Assembly: GCF_016405965.1 (NCBI RefSeq)
Contig: NZ_JAEFCD010000004.1
Coordinates: 124,001-188,000, forward strand
DNA: 64,000 bases
Origin: Alteromonas sp. IB21
Lineage (GTDB): Bacteria > Pseudomonadota > Gammaproteobacteria > Enterobacterales > Alteromonadaceae
Direction: 5' to 3'
The translations under genes were made by a program, and so were the position numbers. Under the pieces are notes generated by a model that made no database searches, was not told where the DNA came from, and saw nothing but the letters and a program-made list of their open reading frames with translations. Of this stretch, positions 17,650-26,647 are shown one piece after another (within the stretch, counting starts at the first letter, position 1; each line of letters opens with the position of its first letter).

Positions 17650-19473
17650 ATGACAACAACTGTCGACATGACATTTAAAGACCTCAATTTACCAGAACCT
17701 ATCTTACAAGCCCTCGAAAAAGTTGGCTATGAGAAACCGTCACCTATTCAAGCAGAGAGTATACCTCTTCTTCTTAAAGGTCACGATTTACTCGGTCAGG
17801 CACAGACAGGGACAGGAAAAACCGCTGCGTTTGCCCTGCCCATGTTGGCAAATATCGATCCTGAGCAAAGTAAGCCGCAATTACTGGTATTGGCCCCAAC
17901 TCGTGAACTAGCTATTCAGGTTGCAGAGGCGTTTCAGGTTTATGCGAGCTTTAGTCAAAAAATTAGAGTACTTCCAGTATACGGCGGCCAGTCGTACGAT
18001 AACCAAATTCGTCAGCTAAAACGTGGCGTACAAGTGGTTGTTGGTACACCGGGACGTATTATCGACCATATCAAGCGCAAAACATTAGACTTAAGCGAGC
18101 TTAAGTATCTTGTGCTTGACGAAGCTGACGAAATGCTTCGCATGGGTTTTATTGATGACGTAGAGCTTATTCTGAGCCATGCGCCAGAAGAACGCCAAAC
18201 CGCGTTGTTCTCTGCAACCATGCCTGGCCCAATCAAGAAAATTACCCAGCGTTACTTGAAAGATCCTAAGCACGTAAAAATTGCGTCTAAGGTAAGTACT
18301 GCAAGCACTATTCGCCAGCGCTACTGTCAAATCGCGCCACATCACAAACTTGAAGCGTTAACCCGCATCATGGAAGTAGAAGTGTTCGACGGTATGATTA
18401 TTTTCGTGCGTACGAAAACCGCTACTGTTGAATTGGCCGATAAACTGTCGGCCCGTGGTTACGATGTGGAGCCGTTAAACGGTGATATTCCGCAAGCGGC
18501 TCGCGAGCGTACCGTTGAAAAGCTTAAACAAGGTCAAATCGACATCCTTGTTGCTACTGACGTAGTGGCTCGTGGTCTTGACGTTGAGCGTGTAAGTCAC
18601 GTTATTAACTATGATATTCCCTATGATAGTGAGTCTTACGTGCACCGCATCGGCCGTACCGGCCGTGCTGGACGTCAAGGTGACGCCATCTTATTTATTT
18701 CTCACCGCGAAAAGCGCCTGTTGTTCTCTATCGAGAAAACGACTAAGCAGCCTATTGAAGCAATGCCAATTCCTTCAATTAGCGAAATTAACGAGACACG
18801 CTTAAGTCGCTTTAAGCAATCAGTTGCTGAAGCAACACAAGACGATAGCATTGAGTCGTTAATGCCTATTGTTGAGATGATTAAAGCAGAAAACGAAGCA
18901 TCGCCTGAAGTGTTAATGGCTGCGTTGCTTAAAATTGCGCAAGGCGACGAACCGTTAATTCTTAAAGAAACTGATCGTCCAGACATTAACAGCAAGCCTC
19001 CTCGCGATAGCAGAGATAGCCGCGAAAGAGGCAGCCGTGACGGCCGTGATGGTCGCGAGAGAAAGCCGAAAGTACCACGCGGAAACCGCAAGCCAGAAGA
19101 AGGCATGCAGCGCTTCCGCATCGAAGTAGGCCATGTTCACGGTGCTAAGCCGGGCAACATCGTTGGCGCGATTGCGAATGAAGCGAATATCAACTCTAAG
19201 CACATTGGTGCTATCGAGATTTATGATAATTTCAGTACAGTCGACCTACCAGACGGTATGCCTAAAGAAACACGGGACACCCTTGCCGGTACTCGAGTAG
19301 CAGGACAGCGTTTGAATATTCGCGAATGGTCTGACACGCCTCCACCTAAACGTGAAGGACGTGGCGATCGCGCCCCTCGTGGCGACCGTCCTCCTCGCGA
19401 GAGTCGTGACGACCGCCCAGCCCGCGGTAATCGTGAAGAGCGAGGCGGCCGCGACCGCAAACGTAAGAACTAA
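17650..19473 (+). CDS. deaD: DEAD-box RNA helicase DeaD/CsdA
   Basis: DeaD unwinds structured RNA in ribosome assembly and mRNA decay, mainly in the cold. The 607-residue protein shows the family motifs in order: Q motif (FKDLNLPEPIL ... KPSPIQ, residues 9-34), motif I AQTGTGKT (51-58), PTRELA, DEAD (157-160), SAT, then in the second RecA domain ARGLD and HRIGRTGRAGR. Beyond residue 380 comes the helical dimerisation region. A DbpA-type RNA-binding domain follows at about 480-555 (RFRIEVGHVHGAKPGNIVGAI). Arg/Asp/Gly-rich tracts flank that domain at about 450-477 and 565-607. AGGA lies eight bases before the ATG, and the leader is long. Confidence 0.95.
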   Translation: MTTTVDMTFKDLNLPEPILQALEKVGYEKPSPIQAESIPLLLKGHDLLGQAQTGTGKTAAFALPMLANIDPEQSKPQLLVLAPTRELAIQVAEAFQVYASFSQKIRVLPVYGGQSYDNQIRQLKRGVQVVVGTPGRIIDHIKRKTLDLSELKYLVLDEADEMLRMGFIDDVELILSHAPEERQTALFSATMPGPIKKITQRYLKDPKHVKIASKVSTASTIRQRYCQIAPHHKLEALTRIMEVEVFDGMIIFVRTKTATVELADKLSARGYDVEPLNGDIPQAARERTVEKLKQGQIDILVATDVVARGLDVERVSHVINYDIPYDSESYVHRIGRTGRAGRQGDAILFISHREKRLLFSIEKTTKQPIEAMPIPSISEINETRLSRFKQSVAEATQDDSIESLMPIVEMIKAENEASPEVLMAALLKIAQGDEPLILKETDRPDINSKPPRDSRDSRERGSRDGRDGRERKPKVPRGNRKPEEGMQRFRIEVGHVHGAKPGNIVGAIANEANINSKHIGAIEIYDNFSTVDLPDGMPKETRDTLAGTRVAGQRLNIREWSDTPPPKREGRGDRAPRGDRPPRESRDDRPARGNREERGGRDRKRKN

Positions 19474-19487
19474 ATAACAAAACTACC

Positions 19488-19525
19488 AGCCTTTATATAA
19501 CCATTAGTAATATAAAGGCTATTTT
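19488..19525 (+). terminator. Intrinsic terminator of deaD
   Basis: AGCCTTTATAT (19488-19498) pairs perfectly with ATATAAAGGCT (19510-19520) around an 11-base loop and is followed by ATTTTC. The AT-rich stem and short T tract make it moderate in strength. Confidence 0.7.
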
Positions 19526-19602
19526 CGTTGTTTTCTAAATAAAAAGAATTGGCGCAAAATAGTGTCAGTTCTTTTTTTGTATTTGAAGCTAATAAAACCT
19601 TT

Positions 19603-20988
19603 ATGGATTACTTTCCGTTATTTCTAGACGCAAGAAAACTCAATGTCCTTATCGTTGGGGCAGGCGAAGTCGCAGCCCGCAAGCTAGAGCTGATCATGAA
19701 GACGCCTGCTACTGTTACGGTCATTGCACCTTGGGTATGCGATACCGTTAGGCTGATCGCGCAAGACGAGAGAGTAACCCTTATTGAGCGCGAATTTGAA
19801 GATAATGACCTTGCTAGCAAGGACATGGTTTTCATAGCAACCGATAAACCTGAAGTAAACCAGCACATTCACGACCTTGCTCGTGAGAACAAAGTATTAG
19901 TTAATGTGGTGGATAATACGCCGCTATGCCAGTTTATTACGCCTTCCATTGTTGACCGCTCGCCCATTGTAATTGCGATGAGCAGTGGCGGTGTAGCTCC
20001 TGTACTATTGCGCTATTTGCGCCAGAAGCTTGAAACGGTTCTACCCGCAAACCTAAGCCGATTAGGCGCATTCTCAGAGAAGTTTCGCGACAAGGTAAAG
20101 CAAGCGCTTAACGGTGTTACCGCGCGCCGCTACTTTTGGGAAGATGTTCTCGACGGTGATATCGCCGAAATGGTAGAAAAAGGGCAAGATAAAAAAGCAG
20201 ATGAAGCCTTCGAGTTAGCACTGCAAGCAGCAGCTGAAGACAAGAAAGTAGAAGGTCAGGTATATCTGGTAGGCGCAGGCCCGGGGGATCCAGACTTACT
20301 AACCTTTCGTGCCCTGCGCTTAATGCAGAAAGCCGACGTGGTAGTTTACGACCGCTTGGTTTCACCACAAATTCTTGAACTTGTGCGTCGTGATGCAGAG
20401 AAGATTTATGTAGGCAAAGCCAAAAGTAATCATACACTCCCGCAAGACGACATTAACCAGCTGATGGTTGATGAAGCAAAAAAAGGGAATCGTGTGGTGC
20501 GCCTAAAAGGCGGCGACCCGTTTATTTTTGGCCGTGGTGGCGAAGAAATTCAAACCCTCATTAAACACGGCATTGAGTTTCAAGTGGTTCCGGGCATTAC
20601 CGCAGCAAGTGGCGCATCTAGCTATGCGGGTATTCCGCTAACCCATAGGGATCACGCTCAGTCGGTGGTGTTTGCTACTGGGCACTTAAAGAATGGCACT
20701 ATCGACCTCAACTGGTCTGCATTAGCGCAAAAAAACCAAACGGCGGTGTTCTATATGGGCCTAACCGGGCTTCCCATCATCTGCGAAAAAATGATAGAGC
20801 ATGGGCTAGATGCCACAACGCCAATCGCGCTGGTACAGTCAGCAACCACTGAAAAGCAGCAAGTGCTGACAGGCACTCTGCAAACCATTGTCGCCAAGCA
20901 AGAAGAAGCGCAGCTTCAACCGCCTACGCTAATAATTGTGGGCAGCGTTGTAAGCCTTCACAACGAACTCAACTGGTTCCAAGAATAA
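19603..20988 (+). CDS. cysG: Siroheme synthase CysG
   Basis: CysG makes siroheme, the cofactor of sulfite and nitrite reductases, from uroporphyrinogen III. The N-terminal half is precorrin-2 dehydrogenase/sirohydrochlorin ferrochelatase: NAD-binding VLIVGAGEVAARK near residue 15 and DRSPIVIAMSSGG near 125. The C-terminal half is the SAM-dependent methyltransferase: VYLVGAGPGDPDLLT, YDRLVS, VRLKGGDPFIFGRGGEE. Start choice: the ATG at 19603 gives 461 residues beginning MDYFPLFLDARK, aligning with E. coli MDHLPIF (457). An in-frame TTG at 19549 would add 18 residues with no homology. No strong ribosome-binding site precedes 19603. It is not beside sulfate or nitrite reduction genes here. Confidence 0.95.
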   Translation: MDYFPLFLDARKLNVLIVGAGEVAARKLELIMKTPATVTVIAPWVCDTVRLIAQDERVTLIEREFEDNDLASKDMVFIATDKPEVNQHIHDLARENKVLVNVVDNTPLCQFITPSIVDRSPIVIAMSSGGVAPVLLRYLRQKLETVLPANLSRLGAFSEKFRDKVKQALNGVTARRYFWEDVLDGDIAEMVEKGQDKKADEAFELALQAAAEDKKVEGQVYLVGAGPGDPDLLTFRALRLMQKADVVVYDRLVSPQILELVRRDAEKIYVGKAKSNHTLPQDDINQLMVDEAKKGNRVVRLKGGDPFIFGRGGEEIQTLIKHGIEFQVVPGITAASGASSYAGIPLTHRDHAQSVVFATGHLKNGTIDLNWSALAQKNQTAVFYMGLTGLPIICEKMIEHGLDATTPIALVQSATTEKQQVLTGTLQTIVAKQEEAQLQPPTLIIVGSVVSLHNELNWFQE

Positions 20989-21084
20989 GAATTTCTACGA
21001 GTTACGTGTTAGGTTGCCTTGTTTTTTGCGCTCAGGCACGCATACTCAATACCACGATCGTTACATTGAGTAGGCGTACGCACC

Positions 21085-22080
21085 GTGGTTTATAAAAAGA
21101 CACTATCAAGATTGAGCAGCGCTAAAACCCGGTTATCAGTAAGGCTCTGTTTACTGTTAGCAGGGCTTGTCGTTTCTTCTGTCTCACAAAGCGAACAGCT
21201 TAAATTCAATAAACGGCAAACTGAGACGGGCGTTGCGCTAAGTTATGAGTGGCTAGATGGTGACAACATTCTTCAATCTATCGCTTTCGAAATACCGTCT
21301 GAGGCGTTAAACGAAGCGCCTACTCAACAACCTAACTACAAGCCAAAGATAGCCCAGCGCTACGTTACTGTTGCCCTTATAGAAGAGGCGAAAAAAATAA
21401 ACCCAAAAGACGCGCGCGTAAAAATTTCGCCAAAGCGTGAGTCTATCGATATCGAAGTAAGAGGCGCTAACGAGGCACAGGTTGAGAAAATACTTAGCGA
21501 TTTAAAAGCCATTCAGCAGCGAGAATATAACGAATATCTACACGCCCATTATTTTACGCGCTTTACGACCCTCTTTAATCAGCAAGCCATCAAACCCGAT
21601 CATGCGAGGTATGCAGTTGAGTCGGTCAAACCTTTGGTAGCGGCATCTCAAGCCTTCTATGAAAAGCTCGACTCTGACTCCGACTCCAGAGCCTATTTTT
21701 CACTGCTTCTTGGCTGGATACAAAGCATTCCCTATGACACCTTAGAAGATAGAGTGGTCAGTAACGGCTCAGGGTATGCGCCGCCAGTTAGCGTGCTTAT
21801 GCAAAACCTGGGGGACTGCGACAGCAAAGCAGTGCTCTCCTCGGCTATGGTTAGAGCGTTTTTGCCCTCAACAAAAATGATAATGGTTTTTCTGCCTAAT
21901 CATGCGTTGCTTGGCATTGCGCTAACCCCTTTGGTTGACGACAGAACCATCGAGTACGACGGCGACACTTATGTTTTATATGACCCCACGGGGCCGGCTC
22001 TCATTCCTTTTGGCCAAGTGTCTGAAGATACTGAACGCCATATTGTAACAGGCCGCTATCAAGTAGAAATTATGGAGTAA
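21085..22080 (+). CDS. Exported transglutaminase-like protein
   Basis: This 331-residue protein has a basic N-terminus and a hydrophobic segment (about residues 17-33), so a signal peptide or membrane anchor is likely. The C-terminal third has a transglutaminase/cysteine-protease-like triad in the expected order: C245 in NLGDCDSKAVL, H273 in PNHALLGI and D300 in YVLYDPTGP. Such domains in bacteria often act as proteases or peptide cross-linkers on envelope proteins; the substrate here is unknown. The N-terminal 150 residues match nothing I recognise. Translation starts at GTG 21085, without a clear ribosome-binding site. The gene is alone between cysG and a terminator shared with phoH. Confidence 0.7.
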   Translation: MVYKKTLSRLSSAKTRLSVRLCLLLAGLVVSSVSQSEQLKFNKRQTETGVALSYEWLDGDNILQSIAFEIPSEALNEAPTQQPNYKPKIAQRYVTVALIEEAKKINPKDARVKISPKRESIDIEVRGANEAQVEKILSDLKAIQQREYNEYLHAHYFTRFTTLFNQQAIKPDHARYAVESVKPLVAASQAFYEKLDSDSDSRAYFSLLLGWIQSIPYDTLEDRVVSNGSGYAPPVSVLMQNLGDCDSKAVLSSAMVRAFLPSTKMIMVFLPNHALLGIALTPLVDDRTIEYDGDTYVLYDPTGPALIPFGQVSEDTERHIVTGRYQVEIME

Positions 22081-22144
22081 GCAAGCTAATTATCGCTCTT
22101 GCATTCAAGCAAACCCTAAATGAATCAGTTTATTCTCAGATAAA

Positions 22145-22170
22145 AAAGCGCCTTAAAAACAGGCGCTTTC
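22145..22170. terminator. Bidirectional intrinsic terminator
   Basis: AAAGCGCC (22145-22152) pairs with GGCGCTTT (22162-22169) around a 9-base loop, flanked by A-rich and T-rich sequence. It lies between the convergent transglutaminase-like gene and the PhoH-family gene. Confidence 0.8.
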
Positions 22171-22206
22171 CTTTGTAAAAAACCAAAGAGCAAAGTGTAA
22201 ATAGGT

Positions 22207-23604
22207 TTACAAGTTCTCTTCAGCAAAACTCGCAAGTCGACTTCTTACCACACCGTCTAAGTTAATGGTGGCACTGCCTGAGAAGTCTTTAAACTTCTCA
22301 ACTAGGTAGGTCAAGCCCGAGGTCACCGCACTCAAATAGTTACTGTCTATTTGCGCCAGGTTACCGCCTACAATGAGCTTAGTTCCTTCACCACAACGCG
22401 TAATAATAGTTTTGAGCTGTGACGCGGTTAAGTTTTGCGACTCATCCAAAATCACAATAGCATTTTGGATGCTTCGGCCACGCATAAAGTTAACCGACTT
22501 GTACTGAATGTTGGCTTTTTCCATGATGTAATTCATAGAGCCTTTGGTATTTTCATCGTGCTTATGCAGCACCTCTAAAGAATCAGTAATCGCTGCCAAC
22601 CAAGGCAACATTTTTTCTTCTTCCGTACCCGGTAAGAAGCCGATGGACTCGGCAATTTCCGGCGTACTTCGCGTTACAATGATTTTGTCATACATGTTGC
22701 GCTCAACAACCATTTCAAGGGCAGCGGCTAGCGCAAGTAACGTTTTACCACTACCAGCAGGCCCGGTAAGGATAACCATATCAATATGGGGGTCGAGTAA
22801 TGCATGAAGCGCCATGGCCTGCCCGATATTTTTAGGTGTAATACCCCAAGCGTGACGCCCCATTAAGCGTTCATAACCTAAATCGAGTACTTCTAAATGA
22901 TCGTCGGTGATCTCTTCTACAAGCCCTGCAAATTGCTTAGTTTCATCAAGCAAAAATTCGTTTACATATGCCTCAAGCAGCATGGATTTAGGAATAGTAT
23001 GAATGGTGTCGCGCCCTTCAGTGCGGCTGTCTACGCTTTTCACACTATCCCAGAGATTGCCTTCAAAAGTATGGAAGCCCCGGGATAGATACTTGATATC
23101 GGTAATGAGCTGGTCGGTACGATAATCTTCAACATGAGCAAGGCCCGCCCCTTTCGCCTTAAGGCGCATGTTTAAATCTTTAGTCACCAACACCACTTTT
23201 TGCGGCGCGAATGTCTTTTGTAGGTGCAGCGCTACGTTAATAATGCGGTTGTCGTTTTCATTGCTAGTAAAGACCTGCTGGGCCTCAACCATATTAAGAT
23301 CGGCAAATATAGATAGGCTACCTGTAGGTGCCGTTTGACCCGCACCCAACCCTTCCATCGAAACACCGGCAAGCATATCTTCTGGCGTTGCGTCATGGAG
23401 TAAATCTTCCATTGCCCGAATAGATACCCGTGCATCACGCGCCACGTCTTTTTTGCTGTCTTTGATATAGTCGAGCTCTTCCAATACGGTCATTGGAATA
23501 ACAACATCATGTTCTTTAAAAGAGAGAAAAGCGTGGGGTTCGTGCAGCAAGATATTGGTATCGAGGACGTAAATCTTAGTATCGGTAGAATTTTTTCTTG
23601 GCAT
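22207..23604 (-). CDS. PIN domain-PhoH family ATPase (PhoH2-type)
   Basis: This 465-residue protein combines an N-terminal PIN RNase-like domain (YVLDTNILLHEP near residue 12, further acidic residues in VLEELDYIK and VTKDLNMRLKA) with a C-terminal PhoH P-loop ATPase (GPAGSGKTLLA at about 285, Walker B VILDESQN). This is the PhoH2 or YlaK-like architecture. PhoH2 proteins from other bacteria have shown RNA helicase and RNase activity, so an RNA role is the best guess. The ATG at 23604 has GGAGTAAAGG in front. It is probably a single-gene unit with the terminator at 22145-22170. Confidence 0.9.
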   Translation of the reverse strand: MPRKNSTDTKIYVLDTNILLHEPHAFLSFKEHDVVIPMTVLEELDYIKDSKKDVARDARVSIRAMEDLLHDATPEDMLAGVSMEGLGAGQTAPTGSLSIFADLNMVEAQQVFTSNENDNRIINVALHLQKTFAPQKVVLVTKDLNMRLKAKGAGLAHVEDYRTDQLITDIKYLSRGFHTFEGNLWDSVKSVDSRTEGRDTIHTIPKSMLLEAYVNEFLLDETKQFAGLVEEITDDHLEVLDLGYERLMGRHAWGITPKNIGQAMALHALLDPHIDMVILTGPAGSGKTLLALAAALEMVVERNMYDKIIVTRSTPEIAESIGFLPGTEEEKMLPWLAAITDSLEVLHKHDENTKGSMNYIMEKANIQYKSVNFMRGRSIQNAIVILDESQNLTASQLKTIITRCGEGTKLIVGGNLAQIDSNYLSAVTSGLTYLVEKFKDFSGSATINLDGVVRSRLASFAEENL

Positions 23605-24123
23605 CCTTTACTCCGGTAAATAAAGCCAGGTTAGGCGTGTTGTTCATATGTGAACGCACTAACAAGCTACAGTTACGGTTGTAGGAGAATGCCGCTCGAA
23701 ACAGGACTTCTTCCCCTACTCGCGTCGACTGAGAAGCAGTACTTCACTTTCTGCCTCAAAGGTTCGTTCGTGAAATTCGCGAACCCTTAATTCCACCATA
23801 ATCCAGTTTTTAAGATTTAGCACTGTTTTTCTCTTTTTTATTTTTCGTAAGAGCAAGTGACAAGGGATGAACATTCTCACGTCGTTATATAAGAGAGGAA
23901 AGTGCTTTAATCCCGCATTGAAAAAGAAACAGACATACTTGTTTCGTAACAAATACTCACACTTTACCGACATTTAGCGCTAATTTAGCTGCGTTTATAA
24001 AGTCCAAATACGCTAAGGTATAGTTGTTGAGGTGATGAGTTAAAAAGGGGTGCTAACCAGGTGCCGCAACATCCCAACAATGTGGATGCATTCAAATTAA
24101 TAATACTCAGGGAAAGACCGGTC
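23605..24123. other. Intergenic region upstream of phoH-like and peptidase genes
   Basis: This is a 519-bp divergent gap. The palindrome GTTCA-TATG-TGAAC (23642-23655) lies 38 bp upstream of the PhoH-like start and could be an operator. A partial inverted repeat, GGTTCG (23761-23766) with CGAACC (23780-23785), could form a small hairpin. An 85-codon minus-strand frame (23716-23973) has a Cys/Phe-rich, unconvincing composition and is not called. No tRNA or known RNA is seen. Confidence 0.35.
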
Positions 24124-25521
24124 ATGAATTGGTTTAACATCGCAATAATTAAAACGGCCATAAGTATGACAATAGCGCTACTGGTGTGCTTTAGCGTTGA
24201 AATTGCATGGGCGAATAGCCAAGCGCCCAAAGATACTCCCTCTTCTAACATGCTAATCCACATTGAGAAAAGCACGGCTGACACGGTTGAAGAATGGGAA
24301 GTCACTTACACATTAACTACGCCAGCCAAAACGTTGGCTTTTGTTAGAAACCCAGATACATCAAGAACAACACGTTGGTTAGCGCAAGATAGCGATATTG
24401 AAATCGTTTTTGATGACGCCAAGCACCAGGAAATTGTGCGCTCCAAGTCAGGTAAGTCTTTCTCTACCGTGTCTTTTGCACTGACGCCTACATACAAACA
24501 CTTGGGCAAAGATTACGCGCCATTTTCTCCTTTTTCTGACGGTGGAAATGCCTTTCATTCTGGGCGACTGTTTGCTTGTGCTAATACCTGTACTGAAGAA
24601 GATAATAAATGGCAGCTGACACTCAATATTCCCAGTGATGAACACATTGTGTTGAATGGCAAAGTAACGAAAAACAGCGTGTCGTGGACAGATATCAATG
24701 ATGGAAGGATTGTGTATGTGGGTAAGCAAGTACCAATTATTACCAATGATGTGGTTGCCCTAATTGACCCTGGACTTCCTGAAAGCATTAAAGTTTCGCT
24801 AGAAGAAGACATCCCCAACATGATGGCATTTTTTTCCCATTCTCTTAATCCGCTCAAAGGTGAAAAGCCTATTCTACTTGCCTCTTACGCAAACATAGAC
24901 GATCACTCTACACAAGGCGGCACACTACCTAACCAGATATTTATGCATTGGAACAGACAAGACTTAAATAAGCAGGCCGATAACAGCAGCTTTGTTAACC
25001 AAACACTGTGGTTCTTTGCTCACGAAGTCGCACACCTATATCAGCCCGGCAATACCGGAGGTGTATCAGAAAACGAGGAGCAGTCTTGGCTGCACGAGGG
25101 CAACGCCGACTACTTTGCAGCAATCGCCATGAACTTCCTCTATGAAGACGCCAATAGCTATGTTGAAAGTCGAATAACCCGCGCGTTCGAGAGCTGTTCT
25201 GAAGGGCTGGCGCAGACTACGCTGGCTCAAGCTTACAAAAACGGGCACTTCAATCTTTATTATTCATGCGGGATGATAATGCACCGTGCCATCGATAGCG
25301 TGGTGCAACAAAAAACGTTAGGTGAGGAGTCGCTGTTCACCGTATGGAAGCGACTTCAAAAAGCAGTGAATAGTGGCATGCCGCCTGGCACAGCGACGTT
25401 CTTAACCTTGTTAGAACCGTACAATGCACCTGAACTTATAAAAGCCATCAACAATGCAACGAGCGATGATGCTTTAAAAGCCATTCAAGGGATTGAAACT
25501 TTGTACCAATTTCCTGAGTAG
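24124..25521 (+). CDS. Exported HExxH metallopeptidase-like protein
   Basis: The ATG at 24124 gives 465 residues with a signal peptide: MNWFNIAIIK, a hydrophobic stretch, then cleavage near EIAWA-NSQA (about residue 30). AGGGAAAG precedes the start, whereas the longer frame from 24061 would bury the signal peptide. The C-terminal half has the gluzincin zinc signature H300-E-V-A-H304, with a downstream glutamate in WLHEGNAD (E325), as in M1- and M61-like aminopeptidases. The N-terminal region (about 35-220) is beta-rich, with paired cysteines in FACANTCTEE, suiting an oxidising periplasm. The substrate is unknown. The gene is convergent with, and possibly functionally linked to, the membrane XRE-DUF4019 regulator. 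Confidence 0.75.
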   Translation: MNWFNIAIIKTAISMTIALLVCFSVEIAWANSQAPKDTPSSNMLIHIEKSTADTVEEWEVTYTLTTPAKTLAFVRNPDTSRTTRWLAQDSDIEIVFDDAKHQEIVRSKSGKSFSTVSFALTPTYKHLGKDYAPFSPFSDGGNAFHSGRLFACANTCTEEDNKWQLTLNIPSDEHIVLNGKVTKNSVSWTDINDGRIVYVGKQVPIITNDVVALIDPGLPESIKVSLEEDIPNMMAFFSHSLNPLKGEKPILLASYANIDDHSTQGGTLPNQIFMHWNRQDLNKQADNSSFVNQTLWFFAHEVAHLYQPGNTGGVSENEEQSWLHEGNADYFAAIAMNFLYEDANSYVESRITRAFESCSEGLAQTTLAQAYKNGHFNLYYSCGMIMHRAIDSVVQQKTLGEESLFTVWKRLQKAVNSGMPPGTATFLTLLEPYNAPELIKAINNATSDDALKAIQGIETLYQFPE

Positions 25522-25542
25522 GCTACTTAATGAAGTAGCCTA
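25519..25542. terminator. Shared hairpin containing both stop codons
   Basis: TAGGCTACTT (25519-25528) and AAGTAGCCTA (25533-25542) form a perfect 10-bp stem with the loop AATG. The plus-strand stop TAG (25519-25521) and the minus-strand stop TAG (25523-25525) both lie in the left arm. Flanking T tracts are weak (TTGCTTTAT on the plus side). It is probably a compact convergent terminator. Confidence 0.65.
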
Positions 25543-26314
25543 TTGCTTTATATTCGCCATCAACTTCCACCATAGAAAGGGTCTCTACTTTCATTGTGGT
25601 CTGAGAATCAAAGTCAGTGGTGAACGACAAAATCAGGTAGTTTCCTTTAGGCAATCCCGGCAGTGAAGTTGGCGCTTGTGCTAACGCGATTTCCCTCGAC
25701 TTGGCTGCCCCCAATGGCTCCCTGACTAGCTGCATCGCCTCTGCCCATTTAGCTATTGAAATACCGCTTCTAAAAATAGCCCCACTCTCTTTCCAGCTTT
25801 GTTCATATTCGCCGCTGTCGATAAGTTCAAGCCAATTTGTTGCATCTTCAAGGACTTCGCTACTGACATTAATTGGCTTGCCTGCTTCAATTACTTGGCT
25901 GCTACCGTTGTTCGCATTGGCCGTGTGTGCATAATAAATAGAAACAAACAAACTGATGGCGAGCGCTAGCGTGATCCAAAGAACGTGTTGGGGGCTCAAC
26001 GACGTTGGCCGGTCAAGCTGCTGCTTAATTGCATAATAAGCTGCGGCATTCTCGCCCGCAGTAGAAGCTTGCGAGGTTGGCGGCTTTTGGGCATGACTTG
26101 TGGTGGCGTAGGATTCCTCCAATAAAAGCGTATCGGGCGTCGTTTCGAAAACCGAAGCAAGTGCGCCTATTGAATCGTGGGATGCAGATTGTGTTTTCTC
26201 AATTCGCTGAATAGTACGCAAACTCAATCCAGATACATCTGCCAGATGCTGCTGACTCCATGCCTTAGCATTGCGAAGTTGTATAAGCTTTTGACTGTCT
26301 ACTTTCATATCCAT
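25523..26314 (-). CDS. Membrane-bound XRE regulator with DUF4019 domain
   Basis: This 263-residue protein has three parts. Residues 8-62 form a Cro/C1-type helix-turn-helix (LRNAKAWSQQHLADVSGLSLRTIQRIEK in two helices). A single membrane segment lies at about 109-128 (LWITLALAISLFVSIYYA). The C-terminal part (about 150-263: WLELIDSGEYEQSWKESG ... GNYLILSFTTDF) resembles DUF4019. A cytoplasmic DNA-binding head joined through the membrane to a periplasmic domain suggests a one-component sensor that responds to an envelope signal. AGGAGG lies nine bases before the ATG. A perfect inverted repeat 33 bp upstream may be its own operator. It is convergent with the exported peptidase-like gene. Confidence 0.82.
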   Translation of the reverse strand: MDMKVDSQKLIQLRNAKAWSQQHLADVSGLSLRTIQRIEKTQSASHDSIGALASVFETTPDTLLLEESYATTSHAQKPPTSQASTAGENAAAYYAIKQQLDRPTSLSPQHVLWITLALAISLFVSIYYAHTANANNGSSQVIEAGKPINVSSEVLEDATNWLELIDSGEYEQSWKESGAIFRSGISIAKWAEAMQLVREPLGAAKSREIALAQAPTSLPGLPKGNYLILSFTTDFDSQTTMKVETLSMVEVDGEYKAIGYFIK

Positions 26315-26346
26315 CTCGCGCTTCCTCCTGTTAGCTGCGCTTCACA

Positions 26347-26361
26347 TACGTTAAAAACGTA
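26347..26361 (-). promoter_or_regulatory. Inverted repeat, possible XRE operator
   Basis: TACGTT-AAA-AACGTA is a perfect 6-bp inverted repeat with a 3-bp spacer, 33 bp upstream of the XRE-DUF4019 start. The spacing and symmetry suit autoregulation by a Cro-like dimer. The rest of the 333-bp gap to rapA (26315-26647) shows an AGGTTGG ribosome-binding site for rapA and no other clear element. Confidence 0.45.
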
Positions 26362-26647
26362 ACGCAGTTAACAGTAAGAAATATCCATGTTCAGTGATAC
26401 GACAGTTTTACGCCAACCCTGTGACAAAGCAAGCCTGATGGGCACGTTAGCGTTCTTATTCTTTTGCTACCAGCATTCTCGTTGTGAAGTAATGAAGGCC
26501 TACTAGTGCTAATCGTCTTGTTGACGCGTAGGCATAGGTATTCAATTACGCCCCCACCTGCAACTGTAGATCAAATGAGCTAGTATTAATGACTTATCAC
26601 AACGCAATGCGTACAATACCGCCCCCCGAAATATAGGTTGGTGATTT

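Noticed and set aside
18702..19121. 139-codon reading frame antisense to the deaD C-terminus
   Set aside because: Ser/Arg-rich shadow of the Arg/Asp/Gly-rich tail; no start signal.
23716..23973. 85-codon minus-strand reading frame in the phoH-peptidase gap
   Set aside because: Cys/Phe-rich, low-quality composition, no ribosome-binding site and no recognisable motif.
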